A DNA stretch of 64,000 nt from Kaistia geumhonensis (GCF_030815145.1 NZ_JAUSWJ010000001.1:558001-622000); one strand, 5' to 3'; positions 1 to 8,935 are shown, counted from the stretch's first letter. Numbers and translations: made by a program. Notes: generated from the sequence alone by a model not told the origin.

Positions 1-98
1 ACGCCGATATCGCGCCCGTGCCGGGCAACGAGGCGAATCAGGGACGCGCCAACTGTGCCCAGGCCCGCGACGCCCAGCCTCAAAACCGAATGATTCAT
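1..98 (-). CDS. hom: Homoserine dehydrogenase, N-terminal fragment
   Basis: Only the first 32 codons lie in the window; the rest continues beyond base 1. The fragment begins MNHSVLRLGVAGLGTVG and carries the GxGxxG dinucleotide-binding loop that opens the NAD(P)-binding domain of homoserine dehydrogenase (aspartate-semialdehyde to homoserine, the branch to Thr and Met). It lies 23 bases downstream of the alaC-type aminotransferase on the same strand, an order common in Rhizobiales. The identification rests on a short motif and context, so another Rossmann enzyme is not fully excluded. Confidence 0.75.
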   Translation of the reverse strand, partial: MNHSVLRLGVAGLGTVGASLIRLVARHGRDIG

Positions 99-121
99 CC
101 ATCGCCCCAGAGGGGCCCGGC

Positions 122-1342
122 TTAACGCCGGGCGCTGCTGATCGGGACGACGTTGTGCAACGTTTTGTCTGCCGATTCAAGGAAGCGGCGGATGTTCCGC
201 GCGGCCTGGCGGATGCGCTGCTCGTTCTCGACGAGAGCAATGCGGACATACTCGTCGCCATGCTCGCCGAAGCCGACGCCGGGCGCGACCGCGACATCGG
301 CCTTCTCGATCAGGAGCTTCGAGAATTCGAGGCTGCCGAGCGAGCGGAACTGCTCGGGAATCGGCACCCAGGCGAACATCGAGGCGCGCGGAGCCGGAAT
401 GTCCCAACCGGCGCGGCCGAAGCTCTCGACCAGCGCGTCGCGGCGGTTCTTGTAGGTGCGGCGCATGTCGGCGATGCAGTCCTGCGGACCGTTCAGCGCC
501 GCCGTCGCCGCGACCTGGATCGGGGTATAGGCGCCGTAATCGAGATAGGACTTCACGCGGGCGAGCGCCGCGATCAGCCGCTCGTTGCCCACCGCGAAGC
601 CCATGCGCCAGCCGGCCATGGAGTAGGTCTTCGACATCGACGTGAACTCGACCGCAACATCCATCGCGCCCGGCACCTGCAGGATCGAGGGCGGCGGATA
701 ATCGTCGAAATAGATCTCGGCATAGGCGAGGTCGGAGAGCACGAACAGGTCGTGCTTGCGCGCGAAGGCAACGACGTCGCGGTAGAAGTCGAGGTCGGCG
801 ACGTGCGCCGTCGGATTGGACGGGTAGCAGAGCACCACCGCGATCGGCTTCGGGATCGAATGGATCACCGCCCGCTCCATCGCGTGGAAGAACTCCGGCC
901 CGGGCTCGGACGGCACCGAGCGGATGACGCCGCCCGCCATCAGGAAGCCGAAGGCGTGGATCGGGTAAGAGGGATTGGGGCAGAGCACCACGTCGCCCGG
1001 CGCGGTGATGGCCTGCGCCATGTTGGCGAAGCCTTCCTTCGAGCCGATCGTCGCGACGATCTGGGTCGCCGGATCGAGCTTCACGCCGAAGCGGCGCTCG
1101 TAATAGGCGGCCTGTGCCTTGCGCAGTCCGTTGATGCCGCGCGACGCGGAGTAGCCGTGCACATCGGGGCGCGCCGCGGTCTCGGCGAGCTTCTGCACGA
1201 TGTGGGGCGGCGTCGGCAGGTCCGGGTTGCCCATGCCGAGATCGATGATGTCGGCGCCTGCTGCCCGCGCGCTCGCCTTCAGCCGGTTGACCTGCTCGAA
1301 GACGTATTGCGGCAGACGCCGCACGCTGTGGAACTCGCTCAT
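122..1342 (-). CDS. alaC: PLP-dependent aminotransferase, AlaC/YfdZ type
   Basis: A 406-residue fold-type I aminotransferase matching the AlaC family (glutamate-pyruvate transaminase of E. coli, related to LL-diaminopimelate aminotransferase) in length and motifs. Visible are the substrate-side MGNPD motif near residue 37, TIGSKEG near 99, Asn176 in PSNPTA, Asp204 and Tyr207 in the cofactor pocket, the Schiff-base Lys238 in SMSKTYSMAGWR, and Arg246. It is probably cytosolic and makes alanine from pyruvate and glutamate. The ATG start fits the family N-terminus (RLPQYVF). It probably forms an operon with hom. Many databases label this subgroup LL-DAP aminotransferase, so the exact substrate is uncertain. 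Confidence 0.85.
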   Translation of the reverse strand: MSEFHSVRRLPQYVFEQVNRLKASARAAGADIIDLGMGNPDLPTPPHIVQKLAETAARPDVHGYSASRGINGLRKAQAAYYERRFGVKLDPATQIVATIGSKEGFANMAQAITAPGDVVLCPNPSYPIHAFGFLMAGGVIRSVPSEPGPEFFHAMERAVIHSIPKPIAVVLCYPSNPTAHVADLDFYRDVVAFARKHDLFVLSDLAYAEIYFDDYPPPSILQVPGAMDVAVEFTSMSKTYSMAGWRMGFAVGNERLIAALARVKSYLDYGAYTPIQVAATAALNGPQDCIADMRRTYKNRRDALVESFGRAGWDIPAPRASMFAWVPIPEQFRSLGSLEFSKLLIEKADVAVAPGVGFGEHGDEYVRIALVENEQRIRQAARNIRRFLESADKTLHNVVPISSARR

Positions 1343-1448
1343 GGCTCCGAATCCATTTCGGGTGGATGTTGTTCTTCAAGTCTCGATGCGCGCCGCCTCC
1401 GGCGCGGCGCGGTTCATAACAGAGAACCGCAGCCGGAGGTGAGCGCTT

Positions 1449-1862
1449 TCATTGCGGGCATTTCGTGGCATCGACGACCTTGTCGGTGCCGCATCCATTC
1501 CTGATCTCCTCGAGGGTCAGTTCGCCATGGGTGCGGGCGATCTGATCCAGTTCGGCGGCCGATACGGCGCCCTGCTGCTTGGCGTCGGCTCCGGTCTGCG
1601 GGCTCGCGACGGCAGCCTTTGCCTTGATCGCAGCCATCGCCTTCTGCTGCTCGTCCGGCGTCAGCGGCTTGCCGGGCTGGGGAACGCCGCCGACATTGAT
1701 GTTGGGATAGGTCCCGTCCTTCTGCAGCTCCGGATCGGGGCTGAAATCGAATGTCTTCTTGACCGTGTTGCACCCGGCCAACGCTGCGGCCAGCGCCAGC
1801 GCCAGCGCGAGCCCGAGAGAGAAAACCCGCCGCCGCATTCCGCCATCCGCCATCGCCGTCAT
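1449..1862 (-). CDS. Small predicted lipoprotein of unknown function
   Basis: A 137-residue protein (with this start) that I do not recognise. It opens with a basic MRRR segment and an Ala/Leu-rich hydrophobic stretch ending in the lipobox LAGC, so Cys31 is the expected lipid anchor. The mature part is hydrophilic and rich in Gln, Lys and Ala, without a domain I can name; Cys116 and Cys127 lie near the C-terminus. Three ATGs stand in a row at 1868, 1865 and 1862. The AGAGA ribosome site fits 1862 best; an internal ATG at 1838 is also possible. A much longer frame running antisense through phaC is a composition artefact. It is divergent from phaC. Confidence 0.65.
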   Translation of the reverse strand: MTAMADGGMRRRVFSLGLALALALAAALAGCNTVKKTFDFSPDPELQKDGTYPNINVGGVPQPGKPLTPDEQQKAMAAIKAKAAVASPQTGADAKQQGAVSAAELDQIARTHGELTLEEIRNGCGTDKVVDATKCPQ

Positions 1863-1991
1863 CATCATTCTCTGCCTGGAGGGTAAGCGCTCTCTTAAAC
1901 GCGACCCGGATATGCCTCGTCGTGCGGAACTATTACACTCGCCGCGTCGCGTTTGCAGCGCCGACGGGCAAATGGCATCGACGGAGAGAGC

Positions 1992-3830
1992 ATGGCCGGG
2001 GACAAGAACGGTTCGGGCGAAGCGAAATCCGCGGCGGGCTCGCCGATCAGCCTCATGGTCAAGGACCCGGAAAGGCTGGCGCGCAACATCGCGCTGATCG
2101 TCGAAGCCCTCTCCCGCGCCGCCGCCAACTATCTGAAACCGCGCGAGAACGGCTCGGTCTCGGGGGATCTCGTCGACGAGATCAGCGAGATCGTGAAGAC
2201 GCTGTCGAAGGTCGTCGAATACTGGACCTCGGACCCGTCGCGCAGCTTCACGGCTCAGACCCGCCTGTTCGGCCGCTATTTCGCGCTCTGGAACACGATG
2301 CTCGCCCGCATGGCCGGCGCCGAGATGCCGCCCATCGCGAAGCCGGACCCGCGCGACAAGCGCTTTCAGGACCCGCAATGGTCGGAAAACGCCTATTTCG
2401 ACTTCATCAAGCAGTTCTATCTCGTGACCGCGCAATGGGCTGACGAACTCGCCCGCGACGCGACCGATCTCGACCAGCACACCCGCCTCAAGGCGCGATT
2501 CTATGTGCGCCAGGTCGCCAACGCGATCTCGCCATCGAATTTCCTCTTCACCAATCCCGAGATCCTGCGCGACACGCTCGATTCGAGCGCGGAGAATCTC
2601 GTTCGCGGCGCCAACATGCTGGCCGACGACATCGCCGCCGGCGAGGGCGAACTCAAGATCCGCCAGGTCGACACCAAGAGCTTCACGATCGGCGGCAATC
2701 TCGCACTGACTCCGGGCAAGGTCGTGCACCAGAACGATGTCTGCCAGCTCATCCAGTACAAGCCGGCGACCGCCGAGGTGCTGAAGCGGCCGCTGCTGAT
2801 CGTTCCGCCCTGGATCAACAAGTTCTACATTCTCGACCTCACGCCCGAGAAATCCTTCATCAAATGGGCGGTCGAGCAGGGCCACACCGTCTTCGTCGTC
2901 TCCTGGGTCAATCCCGACGAGCGGCAGGCGGGGAAGAGTTTCGAGCACTACATGCGCGAGGGCATCCTCGAATCGCTCGACGTGATCCAGAAGATCACGC
3001 GCGAGAATGAGGTGAACGCCATCGGCTACTGCGTCGGCGGCACGCTGCTCTCCTTCACGCTCGCCTATATGGCGGCGACGGGCGACACGCGGATCGCCGC
3101 GGCGACGCTGTTCGCGACTCAGGTGGACTTCACCTTCGCCGGCGATCTCAAGGTGTTCATCGACGAGGAGCAGATCGAGTCGCTCGAGAAGAAAATGAGC
3201 GTCCGCGGCTATCTCGAAGGGAAGAACATGGCGTCTTCCTTCAACATGCTGCGCTCGAACGAACTCATCTGGTCCTATGTGGTCAACAACTACTTCCGCG
3301 GCCGCGAGCCGATCCCGTTCGACCTCCTCTTCTGGAACTGGGACGCCACGCGAATGCCGGCGGCCAACCACTCGTTTTATTTGAGGAATTGCTATCTCGA
3401 CAACAAGCTGGCCAAGGGCGAGCTTGAGGTCGGCGAGACGAAGCTGTCGCTGCGCGACGTGAAGATCCCGATCTTCAACCTCGCGACCCGCGAGGACCAT
3501 ATCGCCCCGCCGCGCTCCGTCTTCTACGGCTCGTCGTTCTTCGGGGGGCCGGTGACCTTCGTCCTGTCCGGCTCGGGCCACATCGCGGGCGTCGTTAATC
3601 CGCCGGTTCGCAAGAAGTACCAGTACTGGACGGGGCCGGCGCCGGTCGGCGACGGCTTCGACGAATGGCTCATGCATGCCGAGGAGCATCCGGGCTCCTG
3701 GTGGCCGCACTGGCAGGCCTGGGTCGAGAGCCTCGACGATACGCGCGTCAAGGCACGCATTCCCGGCGGGCGGCGCGTCAAGCCGATCGAGGACGCGCCG
3801 GGAAGCTATGTGAAGGTGATGTCGGAGTAG
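1992..3830 (+). CDS. phaC: Class I poly(3-hydroxyalkanoate) synthase
   Basis: Polymerises 3-hydroxyacyl-CoA into PHA storage granules. The 612-residue length is typical of class I synthases. The N-terminal PhaC domain covers roughly residues 90-270 and the alpha/beta-hydrolase core follows. The lipase-like box GYCVGG holds the nucleophile Cys347; the catalytic Asp lies in the segment REDHIAPP and the His in GSGHIAG. The start is set by GGAGAGAGC immediately before ATG 1992; an upstream in-frame ATG at 1953 lacks a ribosome site. No phaA, phaB, phasin or phaR gene is adjacent, so substrate supply and granule regulation must be encoded elsewhere. A palindrome lies just after the stop codon. Confidence 0.95.
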   Translation: MAGDKNGSGEAKSAAGSPISLMVKDPERLARNIALIVEALSRAAANYLKPRENGSVSGDLVDEISEIVKTLSKVVEYWTSDPSRSFTAQTRLFGRYFALWNTMLARMAGAEMPPIAKPDPRDKRFQDPQWSENAYFDFIKQFYLVTAQWADELARDATDLDQHTRLKARFYVRQVANAISPSNFLFTNPEILRDTLDSSAENLVRGANMLADDIAAGEGELKIRQVDTKSFTIGGNLALTPGKVVHQNDVCQLIQYKPATAEVLKRPLLIVPPWINKFYILDLTPEKSFIKWAVEQGHTVFVVSWVNPDERQAGKSFEHYMREGILESLDVIQKITRENEVNAIGYCVGGTLLSFTLAYMAATGDTRIAAATLFATQVDFTFAGDLKVFIDEEQIESLEKKMSVRGYLEGKNMASSFNMLRSNELIWSYVVNNYFRGREPIPFDLLFWNWDATRMPAANHSFYLRNCYLDNKLAKGELEVGETKLSLRDVKIPIFNLATREDHIAPPRSVFYGSSFFGGPVTFVLSGSGHIAGVVNPPVRKKYQYWTGPAPVGDGFDEWLMHAEEHPGSWWPHWQAWVESLDDTRVKARIPGGRRVKPIEDAPGSYVKVMSE

Positions 3831-3838
3831 GTGGCGCC

Positions 3839-3861
3839 ATGCCCGGGACCAACCCGGGCAT
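3839..3861. repeat. Palindromic intergenic element between convergent genes
   Basis: ATGCCCGGG (3839-3847), a 5-base loop and CCCGGGCAT (3853-3861) form a perfect 9-bp inverted repeat between the convergent ends of phaC and the downstream hydrolase. It could serve as a bidirectional terminator-like hairpin although no T-run follows. A related palindrome occurs at 12090-12126, so it looks like a dispersed repeat family. Confidence 0.7.
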
Positions 3862-3892
3862 GACGGCATTTCGTACGGCCGGGCCGGTCCGG

Positions 3893-4729
3893 TCAGGCCT
3901 GGACGAAGGCCAGCAGATCGGCGTTGAGCACGTCGGCGTTGACGGTCAGCATGCCGTGCGAGAAGCCCGGATAGGTCTTGAGCTGGCCGTTCTTCAGGAG
4001 CTTTACCGCCAGACGCGAGGAGTCGTCGATCGGCACGACCTGGTCGTCCTCGCCATGCAGCACCAGCGTCGGCACGGAGATGGCCTTGAGGTCCTCGGTC
4101 TGATCGGTTTCCGAGAAGGCCTTGACGCCGTCATAGTGGGCCTTGGCGCTGCCGGTCATGCCCTGGCGCCACCAATTGGCGATCACCGGCTCGGAGACCT
4201 TCGCGCCAGGACGGTTGAAACCGTAGAACGGGCCCTCGGCGACGGCGCGGAAGAACTCGGCGCGATTGGCGGCGAGCGCCGAGCGGAAGCCGTCGAACAC
4301 CTCGATCGGGAGGCCGCCGGGGTTCGAGGCCGTCTTCACCATGATCGGGGGAACGGCGCTGACGAGAATCGCCTTGGCGACGCGGCCCTGCGGCTCGCCG
4401 AACTTCGCGACATAGCGGGCGACTTCGCCGCCGCCGGTCGAATGGCCGATGTGAACGGCGTTGCGGAGGTCGAGATGCTCGGCGACGGCGCTGGCGTCCG
4501 CCGCGTAGTGATCCATGTCGTGACCTTCGGAGACCTGCGCCGACCGGCCATGGCCGCGGCGGTCATGGGCGACGACCCGGTAACCCTTGGCGAGGAAGAA
4601 CAGCAGCTGCGCATCCCAATCGTCGCTGGACAGCGGCCAGCCATGGTGGAAGACGATCGGCTGCGCTTCCTTCGGACCCCAGTCCTTGTAGAAGATCTCG
4701 ACGCCGTCCTTGGTCGTGACATAAGCCAT
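3893..4729 (-). CDS. Alpha/beta hydrolase, cofactor-free haloperoxidase family
   Basis: A 278-residue alpha/beta hydrolase closely resembling bacterial non-haem chloroperoxidases. The oxyanion-hole segment HHGWPLS (near 28-34) is followed by the nucleophile elbow GHSTGGGE with Ser97; the acid Asp is in the HGEDDQVVP segment and the His in GFSHGM near residue 258. No signal peptide is seen, so a cytosolic enzyme is expected. Members of this family are really esterases or perhydrolases whose haloperoxidase activity is incidental, so the natural substrate is unknown. It is divergent from the GlxA-like regulator at 4848, a layout common for a regulator and its target, but such a link is inference. 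Confidence 0.85.
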   Translation of the reverse strand: MAYVTTKDGVEIFYKDWGPKEAQPIVFHHGWPLSSDDWDAQLLFFLAKGYRVVAHDRRGHGRSAQVSEGHDMDHYAADASAVAEHLDLRNAVHIGHSTGGGEVARYVAKFGEPQGRVAKAILVSAVPPIMVKTASNPGGLPIEVFDGFRSALAANRAEFFRAVAEGPFYGFNRPGAKVSEPVIANWWRQGMTGSAKAHYDGVKAFSETDQTEDLKAISVPTLVLHGEDDQVVPIDDSSRLAVKLLKNGQLKTYPGFSHGMLTVNADVLNADLLAFVQA

Positions 4730-4847
4730 GATCTCGTTCCTTCGCTGCGGGACGGCGGGGTTGCCATCACCAGTGATCCGGTTCTACGGCCAGCCATGCG
4801 CTCTGCCGCGTGGCGCATCCGACAATATGCGAGGCAAAAGTGACAGC

Positions 4848-5870
4848 ATGACCACGGCCGCCGATCTTTGCGCCGAAGTGGGCCTCGTGATCTTCCCGGA
4901 CTGTCAGCTCTCGGCGGTCTACGGGCTGACGGACGTCTTTCGCATCGCGGGCGAGATGAGCGCGTCGCGCGCAGAAGGCGGCAAGGCGCACGCCATCCGC
5001 GTCAGCCACTGGCAGCTTTCCGCCGATGGCGGCGAGGTCGTGTGCAGCTATGACAGCCACCCCGGCCAGCCGCACCGGCTCACCTATCTCATCACGCCGC
5101 CGAGCCTCATCGTGCCCTCGCGCATGCAGCCGATGGGCAACCTGACCGACTGGCTGGCCAGCCGCCACGCGGCGGGCACGACGCTGGTCTCGGTCTGCGC
5201 CGGCGCCTTTCTCGTCGCCGAAACCGGACTCCTCGACGGGCGGCCGGCGACGACGCACTGGGCCTTCGCGGCCGAGCTGGCGCGGCGCTATCCCTCGATC
5301 CGTGTCGATTCGAGCCGCATGGTCATCGACGACGGCGACATCGTCACCGCCGGCGGCATCCTCGCCTGGACCGATCTCGGACTGACGCTGGTGGCGCGCC
5401 ATCTCGGCCCCACCATCATGCTCGATACAGCGCGGTTCCTGCTCATCGATCCGCCGGGCCGCATGCAGCAGCCCTATGGCGGCTTCGTCGACCGGCGAGA
5501 CCATGGCGACGCGGCGATCCTGAAGGCCCAGCTCTGGATGCACGGCAATGGCGCCAGGGATCATGCCATCCCCGAGCTCGCCGAGATCGCCGGCCTCGGC
5601 GAGCGCACCTTCCAGCGACGCTTTCAGAAGGCGACCGGCATGAAGGCCACCGAATATGCGCAGCAGATCCGCATCGAACGGGCGCGCGAGGCGCTGGAGC
5701 TGACGCGCAAGCCCGTCGAGCAGGTCGCCTGGGACGTCGGCTATGGCGATCCCTCGGCCTTCCGCCGCATCTTCCAGCGCATCACCGGCCTGGCGCCGGC
5801 CGATTACCGGCGCCGCTTCGGCCTGATGCAGCGAGAGGCCGCGGGACCGGCCGGCGGTGCTACTCCTTGA
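4848..5870 (+). CDS. GlxA-family transcriptional regulator (DJ-1/PfpI plus AraC HTH)
   Basis: A 340-residue regulator with an N-terminal DJ-1/PfpI-like domain (about residues 10-190; the nucleophile-elbow-like Cys is in SVCAGAFL) fused to a C-terminal AraC/XylS DNA-binding domain (about 240-330). The second helix-turn-helix is visible in VAWDVGYGDPSAFRRIFQ, a typical AraC signature. Homologues include GlxA, CdhR and ArgR-type activators of amine or amino-acid catabolism; the ligand here cannot be told. I chose ATG 4848 because GAGG stands upstream; ATG 4827 is an alternative. It is divergent from the hydrolase gene at 4729, which may be its target. Confidence 0.88.
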   Translation: MTTAADLCAEVGLVIFPDCQLSAVYGLTDVFRIAGEMSASRAEGGKAHAIRVSHWQLSADGGEVVCSYDSHPGQPHRLTYLITPPSLIVPSRMQPMGNLTDWLASRHAAGTTLVSVCAGAFLVAETGLLDGRPATTHWAFAAELARRYPSIRVDSSRMVIDDGDIVTAGGILAWTDLGLTLVARHLGPTIMLDTARFLLIDPPGRMQQPYGGFVDRRDHGDAAILKAQLWMHGNGARDHAIPELAEIAGLGERTFQRRFQKATGMKATEYAQQIRIERAREALELTRKPVEQVAWDVGYGDPSAFRRIFQRITGLAPADYRRRFGLMQREAAGPAGGATP

Positions 5871-5873
5871 GCG

Positions 5874-6449
5874 CTATTCCCGGAGCATGCCGGCCTTGCG
5901 CGCCGCGAAGGTGGCGAGCACGTCCATCAGCGCCGGCGACAGGCAGTCATAGGGCTCGAGCCCGACCTCACGGATGCGGCCGCGTATGCCATCCATCTCG
6001 CGTGGCGGCACGCCGCTCTCGATGACCGACGAGACGAAGGCGGCGAATTGCGGCGCCTGCCAGCCCTTGTCCTTCGACAGCTCCGTATGGACGAAAGTGA
6101 GCCCCTTGAAGGCGTGATCGCGCTCGACCGGCCCATGCATGTGGGCGCCGCAGGCCTTGCAGGCATGGCGCTGGATGAGGGCCGACGGATCGACGACCGC
6201 GAGCTTGTCGCCGTTCTCGGTGACATGGACATTGGCCGTCGGCGCGACGGCGACGATGGAGAAGATCGCGCCGGCCGGCTTCCAGCACTTCGTGCAGCCG
6301 CAGGCGTGGTTGTGGGCGACCTGTCCGTCGATGCGCACCTTGACCGGGCGGTCGGTGCACAGGCACGTGAGCGTGCCGCCCGAGAAACTCTCCGAACCGG
6401 CGACGACGCCATCGTCGATCGCCGGATGAAGGCGAACCTTGTCTGGCAT
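5874..6449 (-). CDS. gfa: S-(hydroxymethyl)glutathione synthase (glutathione-dependent formaldehyde-activating enzyme)
   Basis: A 191-residue GFA/CENP-V-fold zinc protein. The zinc ligands appear as cysteine pairs: CLC near residue 30, CGCTKC near 51-56 and CKACG near 99-102, followed by HMHG. The length and the segment [12 protein letters not shown] fit true Gfa of Paracoccus rather than the shorter generic GFA proteins. It would condense formaldehyde with glutathione as the first step of glutathione-dependent formaldehyde oxidation in the cytosol. ATG 6449 has GGGAG about eight bases upstream; the ATG at 6467 is not needed. The partner dehydrogenase adhC/frmA is not adjacent. It converges on the regulator gene with only three bases between them. 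Confidence 0.88.
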   Translation of the reverse strand: MPDKVRLHPAIDDGVVAGSESFSGGTLTCLCTDRPVKVRIDGQVAHNHACGCTKCWKPAGAIFSIVAVAPTANVHVTENGDKLAVVDPSALIQRHACKACGAHMHGPVERDHAFKGLTFVHTELSKDKGWQAPQFAAFVSSVIESGVPPREMDGIRGRIREVGLEPYDCLSPALMDVLATFAARKAGMLRE

Positions 6450-6558
6450 TTCCTGCTCCCTCGGCATTCTTGTCGCGACCCTCTTCCGGGGCCGCCGACA
6501 GGAACGCTAATCCCGTTCCCGCAACTTGGGAACGGGATCGCGGAAGCGTGATGCGGCG

Positions 6559-7542
6559 CTATTCGAGACCCGAAGCTTCCTCGAGCCCGAGCGAGAGGTT
6601 GAGGTTCTGCACCGCCGCGCCGGACGCGCCCTTGCCGAGATTGTCGAGCAGCGCTAGGGCGAGCCCCTGCCCGTTCGCCTCGTTGCCGAACACCATGATC
6701 CTCAGGCGGTTGGTGTCGTTGAGGTTCTCGGGATCGATCAGCGCATGGAAACCGGCCGCGCCCGCGCGCGCCTTCTGCACGGCAGCCGCATCCTCGACGC
6801 CGAGCACCTCGATGAAGCGCTCGCCGGCATAGTGCTTCTCATAGGCGGCGGTGAGATCCTCGGCCTTCGGCTTGGCCGGAAGGCGCGCCAGATGCAGCGG
6901 CAGCTCGATGATCATGCCCTGCGCGAAGCGGCCGACCGAGGGCGTGAAGATCGGTGCTTCCGCGATCGCGCCATAGCGGACGATCTCTGGCAGATGCTTG
7001 TGAGCGAGCGTCAGCCCATAGGGGCGGAACGCGTCATGCGATCCGGGCGGCGGCGTCTGCTGCTCGAACTCGGCGATCAGCCCCTTGCCGCCGCCGGAAT
7101 AGCCGGAGATGCCGTTCACGAAGAGCGGCCAGTCGGCGGGAAGCAGTCCGGCGTCGACGAGCGGGCGGATGAGCGCAATGGCGCCAGTCGCGTAGCAGCC
7201 GGGATTGGCAATGCGGGTCGCGCCGGCGATCTTCGCGCGCTGCCCCGCGTCGAGCTCGGCGAAGCCATAGGCCCAGCCGGGGAACACGCGATGCGCGGTG
7301 GAGGCGTCGATAATGCGGGTCGCGGGATTGGTGACGAGCGTCACCGCCTCACGCGCGGCATCGTCCGGCAGGCAGAGGATGACGGCATCGGCGAGATTCA
7401 TGATCTCCGCCCGCGCGGTCCTGTCCTTGCGATGCTCGGGATCGATCGAGAGAAGCGCGATATCCGGCCGGCCCTCGAGGCGCTGGCGGATCTGCAGCCC
7501 CGTCGTCCCGGCCTCGCCATCGATGAAAACCTTGGCAGACAT
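6559..7542 (-). CDS. argC: N-acetyl-gamma-glutamyl-phosphate reductase, type 2
   Basis: Catalyses the third step of arginine synthesis, NADPH-dependent reduction of N-acetylglutamyl phosphate to the semialdehyde. The 327-residue protein begins with KVFIDGEAGTTGLQIRQRL, the nucleotide-binding loop of the type 2 (short) ArgC family, and has the catalytic Cys116 in NPGCYATGA. It follows rplM-rpsI on the same strand, the usual order in Rhizobiales. A strong terminator (7628-7660) separates it from rpsI, so it probably has its own promoter in the 7543-7627 gap. The annotation as argC is firm. Confidence 0.95.
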   Translation of the reverse strand: MSAKVFIDGEAGTTGLQIRQRLEGRPDIALLSIDPEHRKDRTARAEIMNLADAVILCLPDDAAREAVTLVTNPATRIIDASTAHRVFPGWAYGFAELDAGQRAKIAGATRIANPGCYATGAIALIRPLVDAGLLPADWPLFVNGISGYSGGGKGLIAEFEQQTPPPGSHDAFRPYGLTLAHKHLPEIVRYGAIAEAPIFTPSVGRFAQGMIIELPLHLARLPAKPKAEDLTAAYEKHYAGERFIEVLGVEDAAAVQKARAGAAGFHALIDPENLNDTNRLRIMVFGNEANGQGLALALLDNLGKGASGAAVQNLNLSLGLEEASGLE

Positions 7543-7627
7543 GTTCGCTTCCTCGCAGACACCAGCCTTCCCGCGCCGATGCGGCGGGGCGGAGCCGGCC
7601 TATCAGGTGGATGTGACAGGGCCATAG

Positions 7628-7660
7628 AAAAAGGGCGCCCGGTTGCCCGAAGCGCCCTTT
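7628..7660 (-). terminator. Intrinsic terminator of the rplM-rpsI operon
   Basis: Read on the reverse strand, AAGGGCGC and GCGCCCTT form a GC-rich stem around a 12- to 14-base loop and run into five T residues (AAAAA at 7628-7632 on the forward strand). It lies 22 bases after the rpsI stop codon, the expected place for a rho-independent terminator. Confidence 0.85.
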
Positions 7661-7682
7661 CGCGTTGAATGAACGACGCGGC

Positions 7683-8153
7683 TTAGCGCTTCGAGAACTG
7701 GAAGCTGCGGCGGGCCTTGGCGCGGCCGTACTTCTTGCGCTCGACGACGCGGCTGTCGCGGGTCAGGAAGCCGCCCTTCTTGAGGACGCCGCGCAGTTCC
7801 GGCTCGTAATAGGTCAGCGCCTTGGAGAGGCCATGGCGCAGCGCGCCGGCCTGGCCCGAGAGGCCGCCACCGGCAACCTTGGCGTCGACGTCATACTGGC
7901 CGTTGCGATTGGCGACGCCGATCGCCTGACGCACGAGCATCTGCAGCACCGGACGGGCGAAGTAGGCCGAGAAGTCCTTGCCGTTGACGGTGATCTTGCC
8001 GGTGCCGGGACGGATCCAGACGCGGGCGATCGCGTTCTTGCGCTTGCCGGTCGCATAGGCACGGCCATGCGCGTCGAGCTTCTGAACGTGAACCGGGGCG
8101 GCGTTCTCGGTCGAGGCCGTGACGAGGCCCTGGAGGGACTGGAGATCGGCCAT
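7683..8153 (-). CDS. rpsI: 30S ribosomal protein S9
   Basis: A 156-residue S9 protein of the small subunit. The signature segments are [13 protein letters not shown] near residues 35-47, the central [14 protein letters not shown], and the basic tail [18 protein letters not shown] whose final SKR reaches toward the P-site tRNA. The N-terminal extension of about 25 residues is normal for alphaproteobacteria. The gene begins two bases after rplM ends, so the two are cotranscribed and probably translationally coupled. Confidence 0.98.
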   Translation of the reverse strand: MADLQSLQGLVTASTENAAPVHVQKLDAHGRAYATGKRKNAIARVWIRPGTGKITVNGKDFSAYFARPVLQMLVRQAIGVANRNGQYDVDAKVAGGGLSGQAGALRHGLSKALTYYEPELRGVLKKGGFLTRDSRVVERKKYGRAKARRSFQFSKR

Positions 8154-8155
8154 GG

Positions 8156-8620
8156 TCAGGCAACCCTCTTGTTCTTCGGATTGAGCGCCGCGACGTCGAG
8201 GACTTCCGGCTGCTGCGCCTCATGCGGATGCTCGGCACCGGCATAGACGCGGAGATTGGAGAACTGGCGACGGCCGAGCGGACCCTCGGGCAGCATGCGC
8301 TCGACAGCCTTCTCGATGACTCGCTCCGGGAAGCGGCCCTCGATCAGCTGGCGCGGGCTGCGCTCCTTGATGCCGCCGATATAGCCGGTGTGCCAGTAAT
8401 AGCGCTTGTCGGTATACTTGCGGCCGGTGAACACGACCTTCTCCGCATTGATGACGATGACGTTGTCGCCGTCGTCGACATGCGGGGTGAAGCTCGCCTT
8501 GTGCTTGCCGCGCAGGCGGTTGGCCACGATCGTGGCAAGCCGTCCGACGACAAGGTCCGTGGCGTCGATCAGAATCCACTTCTTCTCGACATCCGCCGGC
8601 TTGGTGGAGATGGTGCTCAT
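8156..8620 (-). CDS. rplM: 50S ribosomal protein L13
   Basis: A 154-residue L13, an early assembly protein of the large subunit. The family pattern is clear: [18 protein letters not shown] near the N-terminus, [15 protein letters not shown], and the central [12 protein letters not shown], followed by the MLP segment and [16 protein letters not shown]. It is first in the rplM-rpsI operon, with a good promoter candidate about 75 bases upstream (8696-8724). Confidence 0.98.
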   Translation of the reverse strand: MSTISTKPADVEKKWILIDATDLVVGRLATIVANRLRGKHKASFTPHVDDGDNVIVINAEKVVFTGRKYTDKRYYWHTGYIGGIKERSPRQLIEGRFPERVIEKAVERMLPEGPLGRRQFSNLRVYAGAEHPHEAQQPEVLDVAALNPKNKRVA

Positions 8621-8935
8621 TGTGAAACCCGTTTCTCGTGCCCGTTCAGGCAGGGGAATGGAGGCGGCAGGGCCTTCACCCCGTCGTTGGCGCTTCGTCT
8701 ACAGGGGCCGGACCCTCGCGTCAACCATGACGAACACGTGGCAAAGCCGAATTTCTGCATGAATTCCATTGGCATGGCCATATTCGTACCATGATACCAC
8801 ATAGAGCGCCCGGCGGATTTCCGCCATGATGCTGCGCTCTGATGATCCGGCGAGCGGGAACGGACGCCCCGGCCCTTCCCGCGCCCGGTCGATCGGCTAT
8901 TGTGCTGCGCAACAGGCACGGTCAGGGAACGACAG
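8621..8935. other. Divergent intergenic region between rplM and the VOC gene
   Basis: This 315-base gap holds the putative rplM promoter and 5' leader on the reverse strand. Its middle part (about 8745-8815) is distinctly richer in A and T than the surrounding sequence, as expected for promoter DNA. I see no ORF with coding character or RNA gene in it. Confidence 0.5.
8696..8724 (-). promoter_or_regulatory. Putative housekeeping promoter of rplM-rpsI
   Basis: On the reverse strand TTGACG (8724-8719) is followed after 17 bases by TAGACG (8701-8696), close to the alphaproteobacterial vegetative consensus. It would give a leader of about 70 bases before the rplM start at 8620. This was read by eye and the -10 element is imperfect. 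Confidence 0.5.

Noticed and set aside
155-1504. A 449-codon forward frame opposite the aminotransferase gene
   Set aside because: Codon-shadow composition and complete overlap with a firmly identified gene.
1449-3869. An 806-codon reverse frame covering the lipoprotein gene and all of phaC
   Set aside because: Only the last 130 or so codons (the lipoprotein) look like protein; the rest is Arg/Asp/Val/Leu-rich antisense of phaC, a high-GC artefact.
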